Shown here: in pieces, positions 7,391 through 14,399 of the stretch | How positions within the stretch are numbered: the first letter of the stretch is position 1 | Layout: the number at the start of each line of letters is the position of its first letter | NCBI GenBank assembly: GCA_023415035.1 | Contig: JAEZLX010000230.1 | Coordinates: forward strand, 1 to 25,087 | Direction: 5' to 3' | DNA from: Pseudomonadota bacterium | GTDB taxonomy: Bacteria > Pseudomonadota > Gammaproteobacteria > Burkholderiales > Burkholderiaceae_C | DNA: 25,087 bases | The notes under the pieces: model-generated | The model's input: only the letters and a program-made list of their open reading frames with translations | What the model was told of the DNA's origin: nothing | Database searches by the model: none | Made by a program: the position numbers and the translations under genes

Positions 7391-9714
7391 GCCTGCCCCT
7401 TCGCCGCGCGCGCTTCGCGCAGGGTGGCGGCCAGACGGTCCAGCGACATTGGCAGACGCGTGACCGAGACAGACAGGCCCGAGAGCGCGTTGCAGACCGC
7501 ATTGGCCAGGGCGCCACCGGTGCCGATGATGCCGCCTTCGCCCGCGCCCTTGACGCCCAGCGGGTTGGAGGGCGAAGGGCTGAGTTCGAGCGTGAGGGCT
7601 TCGACATGCTCGAAATCGGTGCTCACAGGCAGCAGGTAGTCGGCAAAGGTGCCGGTGGTGAGCTGGCCGTCCTCGTCGTAGATGAACTCGTCGAGGAAGG
7701 TGCCGCCCAGGCCCTGCACCGCCGCACCAATGGTCTGGCCGTGCACGATCAACGGGTTGATCACGCGGCCCACGTCTTCGACGCAGAGGAACTTCTCGAC
7801 CTTGACCTGTGCGGTTTGCGGATCGACGCTCACATGGGCGAGCTGCAGGCCAAACGTGAAGGTGAGCCGGTCGTTCTCGAACGAGGTTTCGACGCTCAAT
7901 GGGCCACGGTCTTCGGCGCCACAGGCCGGCAGTCCGGCGGCGAGCTCGGCCAGCGTGGCCACCGTGCTGCCGTCGGCTTCGCGCAGCACCTGGCCGTCGC
8001 GCCAGAGGAGGCCCTGCGCATCGTTCATGCCTTTGAGGCTGGCGGCGCGTTCGATCAGCTTTTGCACCATCGCCTGGCCGGCCTTGTGCACCGCGCTGCC
8101 ACTCATCACCGCCGAGCGGCTGTGGTAGGCGCCAAAGCCGTGCTTGAGCAGGGTGGTGCTGCCGTGGTGCACGCGGATGTTCTCGAACGGCACGCCCATG
8201 GCATCGGCCAGCACCTGCGCCATCGAGGTCTCGTGGCCCTGGCCGGCACTGGAGGCGCCCACGAACAGGTCGAAGCTGCCGTCCTGGCGCAGTTCGATGC
8301 GCGCGTGTTCGCCCGGGCCACCGCCGGTGGACTCGGTGAAACAGGCCATGCCAACGCCGTGCAGGCGCCCGTCGATGAGCTGGCCATTGCGCCGGGCGAG
8401 TTCGGCGTAGCCGAAATGCGCCAGCCCCTGTTCGAACACGGCCGGGTAGTTGCCGCTGTCGTAGATGGTGGTCGGTTGACCGGGCACGAGTGCGCCGGCG
8501 TCGTACGGCATCTGCTCGGCCTTGATCAGGTTCTTGCGGCGAAATTCCACCGGGTCGATGCCCATCTCGCGGGCGGCGATGTCGATCAGCCGCTCGCGGA
8601 AGAAGCAGGACTCGTAACGGCCGGGGCCGCGGTAGGTGCCGGCCGGCGTCTTGTTGGTGATGACGGCGCAGACATCGAAGTCCAGGTTCGGGATCGCGTA
8701 CGCCCCCTGCAGGAACTGGGTGCCCTTGCCGGCCATCACGCCGGGGTTGGTGCGCACATAGGCGCCGATGTCGCCCATCACCTTGCCGCGCATGGCCTGG
8801 ATGTGGCCCTCGCGGTCCACGGCAATCTCCAGCTCGCAGTGCATCTCGCGCGAGTGGTTCATCGCCATCAGGTTCTCACGCCTGTCCTCGATCCACTTCA
8901 CGGGACGGCCGATCGTCTTGGCGGCAAATGGCACCAGGAAGTCTTCCGGATAGAAGTCGCCGCGCACGCCGAAGCTGCCGCCGACGTCCACCTCGATCAT
9001 GTCCACCGTGCTGTTGGGCAGGCGCAGCATGTCGGCCAGGATGGCGCGGTTGGCAAACGGCACCTTGCCGGCGCCCCACACCGTGAGGTGCTGGGCGGCC
9101 GCGTCCCACTCGGCCACCAGCCCGCGTGTCTCCAGCGGCACCGCGCTGTGGCGGTGCACGTAGAAGTTATCCTTGCGCGTGTAGAAGGCGTTGCGGAAGG
9201 CCGCGTCGGCGTCGCCCCGAACCACGCGGTAGGCCGTGGCCACGTTGCTGCCCTGGGCTTCGTGGATCAGCACCTGGTTCTGCGCCGCCTGGCGTGCATC
9301 GACCACCGCTTCCAGGCTGTCGTAGTCCACATAAACCAGCTCGGCCGCGTCTTCGGCGATGTAACGGTTTTCCGCGATCACCATGGCCACGGGTTCGCCG
9401 ACGTAGCGCACCACGTCGTTGGCCATCGGCAACTGCAGGAACTTTTCCATGCCCGGCAGCGGACAGGTGCGCTGCGGAATGGTCTTGGCGAGTTCGGCGA
9501 TGTCGGCGAAGGTGATCACCTGCACCACGCCGGGCAGTTCCAGCGCGGCGCTGGCGTCGATGCTCAGCACCTTGGCGTGCGCCATCGGGCTGCGCACCAC
9601 CACCGCGTGCAGCATGCCGGGGCGCTTGATGTCGTCGACATAACGACCGCGGCCGGTCAGCAGGCGCAGGTCTTCGTTGCGTTCGACAGCGCGTCCCATC
9701 ATGGTCTGGCTCAT
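7387..9714 (-). CDS. Molybdenum hydroxylase large subunit (CoxL/XdhB-like, Moco-binding)
   Basis: The 775-residue protein is a xanthine dehydrogenase-family large subunit: an N-terminal a/b hammerhead domain (about 18-130, with GRGRYVDDIKRPGMLHA), then Moco domains with VDVGGSFGVRGDFYPED (242-258), GTYRGPGRYES (359-369), VGASSAGQGHET (485-496) and KGAGEGGIIGTGGA (722-735). Glu726 is the conserved catalytic base. The form I CO dehydrogenase motif AYRCSFR is absent, so it is not a CO oxidizer. Such three-subunit enzymes hydroxylate N-heteroaromatics next to the nitrogen with water as oxygen source. Here it probably replaces the two-subunit NicAB of Pseudomonas. The ATG overlaps the 2Fe-2S gene stop. 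The substrate is inferred from neighbours. Confidence 0.9.
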   Translation of the reverse strand: MSQTMMGRAVERNEDLRLLTGRGRYVDDIKRPGMLHAVVVRSPMAHAKVLSIDASAALELPGVVQVITFADIAELAKTIPQRTCPLPGMEKFLQLPMANDVVRYVGEPVAMVIAENRYIAEDAAELVYVDYDSLEAVVDARQAAQNQVLIHEAQGSNVATAYRVVRGDADAAFRNAFYTRKDNFYVHRHSAVPLETRGLVAEWDAAAQHLTVWGAGKVPFANRAILADMLRLPNSTVDMIEVDVGGSFGVRGDFYPEDFLVPFAAKTIGRPVKWIEDRRENLMAMNHSREMHCELEIAVDREGHIQAMRGKVMGDIGAYVRTNPGVMAGKGTQFLQGAYAIPNLDFDVCAVITNKTPAGTYRGPGRYESCFFRERLIDIAAREMGIDPVEFRRKNLIKAEQMPYDAGALVPGQPTTIYDSGNYPAVFEQGLAHFGYAELARRNGQLIDGRLHGVGMACFTESTGGGPGEHARIELRQDGSFDLFVGASSAGQGHETSMAQVLADAMGVPFENIRVHHGSTTLLKHGFGAYHSRSAVMSGSAVHKAGQAMVQKLIERAASLKGMNDAQGLLWRDGQVLREADGSTVATLAELAAGLPACGAEDRGPLSVETSFENDRLTFTFGLQLAHVSVDPQTAQVKVEKFLCVEDVGRVINPLIVHGQTIGAAVQGLGGTFLDEFIYDEDGQLTTGTFADYLLPVSTDFEHVEALTLELSPSPSNPLGVKGAGEGGIIGTGGALANAVCNALSGLSVSVTRLPMSLDRLAATLREARAAKGQA

Positions 9715-10199
9715 GCGGCACCTCCGCTCTGGCGCGCCTTGGCGGTGTCGACGATGGCCTCGACGATCGGGATGTAGCCGGTGCAGCGGCAGATGTTGCC
9801 GGAGATCGCTTCGCAGGCCTGCTCGCGCGTCGGGCAGGGCGAGCGCTCCAGGAAGGCGTGCGCCGTGGTCAGCATGCCCGACGTGCAGAAGCCGCACTGC
9901 AGCGCGTGGTGCTTGCGGAAGTTGGCTTGCAGATCGGTCAGGCCTTCGGGTTGGGACAGGCCCTCGACCGTCACCACGTCACAGCCCTCGGCCTGCACCG
10001 CGAACATCAGACAGGAGCGCATCGGCTCCTGATTGACGAGGATGGTGCAGGCGCCGCAGACGCCGTGTTCGCAACCCAGGTGGGTGCCGGTGAGATCGAG
10101 GTGCTCGCGCAGAAAGTCGGCCAGCGTGAGCCGAGGTTCGACCTCGGCATTCACCGTCTGGCCATTGACGCGCAATTGGATTCGGACCGCTTCGGTCAT
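9711..10199 (-). CDS. Molybdenum hydroxylase small subunit, two [2Fe-2S] clusters (CoxS-like)
   Basis: The 162-residue protein carries eight cysteines in the classic pattern. Cys43, Cys48, Cys51 and Cys63 form a plant-type ferredoxin cluster (GCEHGVCGACTILVN). Cys102, Cys105, Cys137 and Cys139 form the second cluster (QCGFCTSGM and CRCTGY). It carries electrons from the Mo centre to the FAD subunit. It overlaps the large-subunit gene by four bases and follows the FAD-subunit gene by 23 bases, so the three subunits are co-expressed as M-S-L, the order seen in cox-type operons. The ATG at 10199 follows a region without a strong Shine-Dalgarno but gives the normal CoxS N terminus. Confidence 0.95.
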   Translation of the reverse strand: MTEAVRIQLRVNGQTVNAEVEPRLTLADFLREHLDLTGTHLGCEHGVCGACTILVNQEPMRSCLMFAVQAEGCDVVTVEGLSQPEGLTDLQANFRKHHALQCGFCTSGMLTTAHAFLERSPCPTREQACEAISGNICRCTGYIPIVEAIVDTAKARQSGGAA

Positions 10200-10222
10200 G
10201 GATGTGTTCTCCGTTTCGGCGC

Positions 10223-11086
10223 TCAGGACGCCAGGGCCTGGCGCAACACGCGCGCCACCAGGGTCTGCACCAGTTCCTGGCGGTACTCGGCCGAGGCGTG
10301 GTGGTCGCTCATGGGTTCGATCGCGGCGCGCGCGGCCTGGGCCGCGGCTTCGATGGCGGCATCGTCGATCACGCGCCCGATCAGCAGGGACGCGGCGCTC
10401 TCGATCACCAAGGGCCGCGATGCGGCTGCGAACACCACGCAACGCGCCTGCGTGCAGCGGCTGCCGGCGTCGAGGTCGAGCGTGCCGATAGCGCCGGTGA
10501 TGGCGAAGTCTCCCATGCGGCGCGAGACTTCCTCGAAGCCCCAGCGGCGCTGTGCGGGCCAGGCCGGGAATTCGACGGCGGTGATGAGTTCGCCCGGTTG
10601 CAGGTCCGTGGTGTACACGTCCTGCGTGAAATCCACCGCCTTGACGCGGCGCTGGCCGTCGGCGCTTGCGACGACGATGGTGGCGTCCAGTGCGATGCAC
10701 ACCGCCTGCCATTCGGCCGCCGGGTCGGCGTGCGCCAGGCTGCCGCCGATGGTGCCGCGGTTGCGGATCTGCGGGTGCGCCACGAAGCGCATCACCGCCG
10801 GGATCAGCGGCAGGCGCCGCTGCAGCAGCTCACTGCGCTCGCAGCTGGCGTGCGTGGTGAGCGCGCCGATTTCGGTGGCGCCGCTGGGCAGTTCGCGGAT
10901 GCCGCGCAAGGCGTCGAGACGGCGCAGGTCCACCAGCACCTCGGGCGTGGCCAGGCGCATGTTCATCGCCGGCATCAGGCTCTGGCCGCCGGCGATCACC
11001 TTGGCGCTGTCCCCCAACGCGGCCAACCGGCGCAAGGCCTCGTCCAGGGTCGAGGGGGCTTCGTATTGAAAACGTGGGGGCTTCAT
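10223..11086 (-). CDS. Molybdenum hydroxylase medium subunit, FAD-binding (CoxM-like)
   Basis: The 287-residue protein has both FAD-binding motifs of the CoxM family: AGGQSLMP at residues 32-39 and TIGGSLAHADPAAE at 112-125. The CO dehydrogenase flavoprotein C-terminal domain lies at about 175-280. It accepts electrons from the 2Fe-2S subunit and delivers them to the respiratory chain or another acceptor. No NAD-binding partner is seen. It starts 30 bases after the monooxygenase gene. With the S and L subunits it makes a heterotrimer protomer, probably the first ring-hydroxylating enzyme of this pathway. Confidence 0.92.
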   Translation of the reverse strand: MKPPRFQYEAPSTLDEALRRLAALGDSAKVIAGGQSLMPAMNMRLATPEVLVDLRRLDALRGIRELPSGATEIGALTTHASCERSELLQRRLPLIPAVMRFVAHPQIRNRGTIGGSLAHADPAAEWQAVCIALDATIVVASADGQRRVKAVDFTQDVYTTDLQPGELITAVEFPAWPAQRRWGFEEVSRRMGDFAITGAIGTLDLDAGSRCTQARCVVFAAASRPLVIESAASLLIGRVIDDAAIEAAAQAARAAIEPMSDHHASAEYRQELVQTLVARVLRQALAS

Positions 11087-11116
11087 GGGTACTTGTTGCG
11101 CTGGGCGGATCCGGCC

Positions 11117-12316
11117 TCAGAGGGCCACGTTGACGGCGTCGTAGACGAACAGCCATTCATAGCGTTCGCGGATGCGCGCCGGATCCCATTCGATGGAGGT
11201 GTAGTTGTCGGCTTGCACCGGGTCCACCAGCTGCTCGTTGTGGAAGCGTTTCAGGTTGGCGGCCGACTGGTCGACGATGCGCGTGGTGCGCTCGATGCGG
11301 GCGGCATCGTAACGCTTGAGCGCGGCCACCGGATCCGGGCCGCATTCGTGCAGCGCGCGGGCCAGCACCAGGCCGTCTTCGATCGCCATGTTGGCGCCCT
11401 GGGCGAGGTAGGGCAGGGTGGAATGGCAGGCATCGCCCAGCAGCGTGACGCGGCCGTGGCTCCACTGCTGCAGCGTGGGGTGCAGGAACAGCCCCCACTT
11501 GAACGGCGTCTCGATGTTCTCGACCATCAGCTGCACGTCCGGGTGCCAGCCCACATAGTCGGCCTTGCATTCGGCCACGGTGCCGGCTTCGGTCCAGGAC
11601 TCCACCTGCCAGTCGTCGCGCTCGACGTGGCCGACGAAGTTCAGCAGTTTGCCGCTGCGCACCGGGTAGGTGATGATGTGACCGTTCGGTCCGATCCAGT
11701 TCGCGCCCACGGGACGGCGCAGGTGTTCGGGTAGGCGCTCCATCGGGATCAGACCGCGCCAGGCCATGCCGCCGGTAAAGCGCGGCTTGTGTTCGCCCAC
11801 CAGTTGGCGGCGCACGCGCGAGTGCAGACCGTCGGCGCCGACCAGCACGTCACCGCGCACGGTGCGGCCGTCGTTGAGCTGCAGTTCGACTTCATCACCG
11901 ACTTCGCGGAAACCCACGCCCTGTGCGTTCACGTGCAGGGCATCGGGCTTGATCGCGCGCACGGCGTCGACCAGCATCTTGTGCAGGTCGGCGCGGTGCA
12001 TCATGTAGTAGGGCGCGCCGTAGCGCTGCACCGACTCGGCGCCTAGGTTGAGCAGCGGAATCGTCTTGCCGCTCGACCAGATGCGCACTTCCTTGGACGA
12101 GGACTCCACGCCCCACTGGGCCAGCTGCTCGCTCAGACCCAGCGATTGCAGCACGCGCACGCCATTCGGGCCGAGCTGCACGCCGGCGCCGATTTCCTTG
12201 AGTTCCTGGGCCTGTTCGTAGACCTCGACGTCCATGCCGCGCTGCAGCATCGCCAGCGCCGCCGTCAGACCACCGATGCCGCCGCCGGACACCACCACTT
12301 TCAGTTTCTTGCTCAT
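11117..12316 (-). CDS. FAD-dependent aromatic monooxygenase (NicC/salicylate hydroxylase-like)
   Basis: This 399-residue group A flavin monooxygenase has the Rossmann motif GGGIGG (11-16), the DG motif in VGADGLHS (159-166) and the GD motif in LLGDACHST (292-300). In a nic-type cluster it should turn a 6-hydroxypyridine-3-carboxylate-like compound into a 2,5-dihydroxypyridine, by decarboxylating hydroxylation in NicC. Compared with my recollection of P. putida NicC, some active-site positions differ: Gln47 where NicC has His47, Gly204 near NicC Cys202, and Tyr303 where NicC has His302. His213 probably matches NicC His211. So the true substrate may not be 6-hydroxynicotinate. A GAGGAA ribosome binding site precedes the ATG. 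The family call is firm, the substrate is not. Confidence 0.88.
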   Translation of the reverse strand: MSKKLKVVVSGGGIGGLTAALAMLQRGMDVEVYEQAQELKEIGAGVQLGPNGVRVLQSLGLSEQLAQWGVESSSKEVRIWSSGKTIPLLNLGAESVQRYGAPYYMMHRADLHKMLVDAVRAIKPDALHVNAQGVGFREVGDEVELQLNDGRTVRGDVLVGADGLHSRVRRQLVGEHKPRFTGGMAWRGLIPMERLPEHLRRPVGANWIGPNGHIITYPVRSGKLLNFVGHVERDDWQVESWTEAGTVAECKADYVGWHPDVQLMVENIETPFKWGLFLHPTLQQWSHGRVTLLGDACHSTLPYLAQGANMAIEDGLVLARALHECGPDPVAALKRYDAARIERTTRIVDQSAANLKRFHNEQLVDPVQADNYTSIEWDPARIRERYEWLFVYDAVNVAL

Positions 12317-12340
12317 GCTTGGGATTCCTCGGGAAAAAAC

Positions 12341-13051
12341 TCAGGCGCCTTGGCCGCTGGCCTGCTGCAACAACTCGATGGCGCGTTGCACCGGCATGAC
12401 GTCGGCGTACTTGCTGTTCATGTCGTACAGGTTGACCGCGTGCGAGGTCTGCGAGCGGTCGAACACCGCTTCCTGCGGGACCACGACGCGAAACCCGAGC
12501 GAGGTGGCGTCCACCACGGTCGCGCGCACGCAGCCACTGGTGGTGGTGCCGGTCACGTAAACGGTGGAGACGCCGTTGTCGATCAGGTAGCTCACCAGCG
12601 GCGTGCCGAAAAACGCGCTCGGGTGGGCCTTGGGCACCAGGATGTCGCCGGGCTGGGGCGCCACCTCTTCCACGAAGTCATAGCCGCGCGGCGGAATCGT
12701 CATCACCGCCGGCGCTTTGTCGGCCCAGCGGCCGCCGTCGTACGACTTCTTGGGCGCCACGTGCGGGTACATGACCGGCATGTTGGCGGCGCGGAACGCC
12801 TTGATCAGGGCCTGGATGTGCGGCACTGCGTTCCAGCCGTACTCGCCGCAGCTCGTGGGGTATTCCTTGATCGCTTCCTGGATCGGCATCGGCTTGCTGC
12901 TGACCGAGCGGTACTGCACATCGATCACCAACAGGGCGGCCTTGCCCGGTTTATGCGAAGGGGTGCCAAACCCGATCGAGTTGTAGAGCGCCAGCTCCTC
13001 GGCCGGGATGACGCTGTGCCATGGAGGCGTCGTGGTGTTGGGATGGGTCAT
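12341..13051 (-). CDS. nicF: Isochorismatase-family amidohydrolase, probable maleamate amidohydrolase (NicF-like)
   Basis: The 236-residue protein has the cysteine hydrolase triad Asp44 (LVIDVQ), Lys141 (LVPKAHPSAFFGT) and Cys174 (TTSGCVRATVVDA). Its C-terminal part, AVNLYDMNSKYADV, is close to the matching stretch of NicF (N..D..SKY.DV). NicF hydrolyses maleamate to maleate and ammonia, the step after NicD. It is the first gene of the leftward operon, about 23 bases from the inferred transcription start, with no clear Shine-Dalgarno. It is slightly longer than P. putida NicF owing to an N-terminal extension. N-carbamoylsarcosine or other amide hydrolase activity is the alternative, but the presence of nicX and nicD in the same operon favours maleamate or a substituted maleamate. 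Confidence 0.8.
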   Translation of the reverse strand: MTHPNTTTPPWHSVIPAEELALYNSIGFGTPSHKPGKAALLVIDVQYRSVSSKPMPIQEAIKEYPTSCGEYGWNAVPHIQALIKAFRAANMPVMYPHVAPKKSYDGGRWADKAPAVMTIPPRGYDFVEEVAPQPGDILVPKAHPSAFFGTPLVSYLIDNGVSTVYVTGTTTSGCVRATVVDATSLGFRVVVPQEAVFDRSQTSHAVNLYDMNSKYADVMPVQRAIELLQQASGQGA

Positions 13052-13080
13052 TTCAAACAGTTTCGGTTTCTATTTCTTGG

Positions 13081-13109
13081 AATGTAGTTCTACCAAACAG
13101 AATTGCCAA
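13081..13109 (-). promoter_or_regulatory. Predicted sigma-70 promoter of the leftward (nic-type) operon
   Basis: Read on the minus strand, a -35 TTGGCA (13104-13109) and a -10 TACATT (13081-13086) are separated by 17 bases. Transcription would start near 13074, about 23 bases before the nicF-like ATG. The spacer contains the motif TTCTGTTTGGTAG, which is shared with the divergent promoter. Confidence 0.6.
13088..13102. promoter_or_regulatory. Candidate regulator operator, left site
   Basis: A short dyad, TTCT-N7-AGAA, lies at 13088-13102 inside the spacer of the leftward promoter. On the minus strand, 13102-13090 reads TTCTGTTTGGTAG, matching 12 of 13 bases of the plus-strand motif at 13161-13173. 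A regulator bound here would cover the promoter. The IclR-family protein encoded downstream is the only regulator in the window and the natural candidate. Confidence 0.5.
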
Positions 13110-13148
13110 GAGAAAAAAGCTAAAAACGTTGTATGAGAGATACATTTA

Positions 13149-13176
13149 TTGACTTTGTATTTCTGTTTGCTAGCAT
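13149..13176 (+). promoter_or_regulatory. Predicted sigma-70 promoter of the rightward (beta-oxidation) operon
   Basis: A -35 TTGACT (13149-13154) and a -10 TAGCAT (13171-13176) are separated by 16 bases. The start would be near 13183, about 68 bases before the first acyl-CoA dehydrogenase ATG. The spacer and -10 contain TTCTGTTTGCTAG. Confidence 0.6.
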
Positions 13177-13194
13177 GAAGTTCTGTTCAACGAA
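13161..13194. promoter_or_regulatory. Candidate regulator operator, right sites
   Basis: TTCTGTTTGCTAG (13161-13173) is followed 20 bp later, about two helical turns, by a second TTCTGTT (13181-13187) that ends in CAACGAA. The first lies in the spacer of the rightward promoter and the second at its transcription start. Arrangement and similarity to the left site suggest one protein controlling both operons. Identity of that protein is inference. Confidence 0.45.
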
Positions 13195-13250
13195 ATGTGC
13201 CTTGAAATGGCGCGAACCTGTGGTCCGCGTCTGACCAGCCCTTTTTGCCA

Positions 13251-14399
13251 ATGCCTGAATTCAGTTTTGAGCCCGTGGAGCTACCGCCAACGGCGCCCGC
13301 CTTGCGGGAGCGCGTGCGCAAGTTCCTCGCCCTGGAGCGCTCCCGCAACACCTTCGATCCCGTGCGCAACACCTGGACCTCGTTCAACGCCGAGTTCAGT
13401 CGGCGTTGCGGCGAGGAAGGCCTGATCGGTCTGGTGTTTCCGCGCGAGTACGGTGGACATGGCATGTCCAACCTGGAGCGCTATGTCGTGATGGAGGAAC
13501 TGGTCGCTGGTGGCGCGCCGGTGGGCGCCCACTGGATCGCGGACCGCCAAAGCGGGATGCAAATCCTGCGCCACGGCACCGAACACGCGCGCCGTCTGAT
13601 CATTCCGCGCATCGTGACCGGCACCTGCTACTTCGCCATCGGTATGAGCGAGCCCGATTCCGGTTCCGATCTGGCCGCTGTTCGCACCAAGGCGGTGCGG
13701 GTGGAAGGCGGTTGGCGCATCACCGGCACCAAAGTGTGGACCAGCAATGCGCACCGCGCGCATTACCTGATCGCTTTGGTGCGCACCGCGCCAAAGACCG
13801 AAGCGCGCCACGAGGGCATGACGCAGTTCATCGTCGACATGTCGCAGCCCGGCGTCACCACGCGCCCTATCTACAACCTGTATGGCGGTCACGACTTCAA
13901 CGAAGTGATCTTCGACGACCACTTCGTGCCCGACGAGATGGTGCTGGGCCAGCCGGGCGAAGGCTGGAAGCTCGTCACCGGTGAGCTGGCTTACGAGCGT
14001 TCCGCTCCCGACCGTTTCATGAGCGTATACGCGGTGCTGCTGGAAACCATGCGCAAGCTGGGGCCGCAACCCGATGCCCACGCCGCTGGCGAGATGGGTC
14101 GCTTCGTGGCGCATCTGGCGGCGCTGCGCTTCATGTCCAACTCCATCGCCGGCAAGCTGCAGCGCGGCGAGCAGCCGATCGTGGAAGCGGCGCTGGTCAA
14201 GGACATCGGCACCACCTTTGAGCGCGAGATTCCCGAGGTCGCGCGCAAGTTGCTGCCCACCGAAACCACGATGGGCAAGGGCAGCAGCTTCGAAGACATG
14301 TTGGGCGGCGCCATCCTGCGCGCCCCGGCCGCGACGATCCGCGGTGGCACACGAGAAATCCTGCGCGGAATGATCGCCCGCGGACTGGGGCTGCGATGA
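13251..14399 (+). CDS. Acyl-CoA dehydrogenase, first subunit of a pair
   Basis: The 382-residue acyl-CoA dehydrogenase has the flavin/substrate motif FAIGMSEPDSGSDLAAVRTK (128-147) and GTKVWTSNAH (159-168). It ends with the usual C-terminal signature RGGTREILRGMIARGLGLR. The medium-chain type catalytic Glu before the C-terminal Gly-Thr is missing (RGGT instead of YEGT). Glu249 in LAYERSAPDR may serve as base, as in isovaleryl-type enzymes. It oxidizes an acyl-CoA to the enoyl-CoA and passes electrons to ETF. ATG at 13251 is preferred over an in-frame TTG at 13245; an in-frame stop at 13203-13205 limits extension, and no good Shine-Dalgarno is visible. It overlaps the next dehydrogenase gene as ATGA, suggesting a heteromeric enzyme. 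Confidence 0.92.
   Translation: MPEFSFEPVELPPTAPALRERVRKFLALERSRNTFDPVRNTWTSFNAEFSRRCGEEGLIGLVFPREYGGHGMSNLERYVVMEELVAGGAPVGAHWIADRQSGMQILRHGTEHARRLIIPRIVTGTCYFAIGMSEPDSGSDLAAVRTKAVRVEGGWRITGTKVWTSNAHRAHYLIALVRTAPKTEARHEGMTQFIVDMSQPGVTTRPIYNLYGGHDFNEVIFDDHFVPDEMVLGQPGEGWKLVTGELAYERSAPDRFMSVYAVLLETMRKLGPQPDAHAAGEMGRFVAHLAALRFMSNSIAGKLQRGEQPIVEAALVKDIGTTFEREIPEVARKLLPTETTMGKGSSFEDMLGGAILRAPAATIRGGTREILRGMIARGLGLR

Noticed and set aside
6895..9777. A 960-codon open frame on the plus strand opposite the Mo-subunit and nicD genes
   Set aside because: It is antisense to clearly homologous genes, and its translation is rich in His, Arg, Gly and Ala without any family motif, as expected from GC-rich third positions.
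7387..11086. Aerobic carbon monoxide dehydrogenase
   Set aside because: The form I active-site motif AYRCSFR is absent (GTYRGPGRYES instead), and the neighbours are pyridine-catabolic genes.
13195..13425. A 76-codon plus-strand frame beginning at ATG 13195 in the divergent region
   Set aside because: It runs out of frame into the first acyl-CoA dehydrogenase, has no ribosome binding site and no homology by eye.
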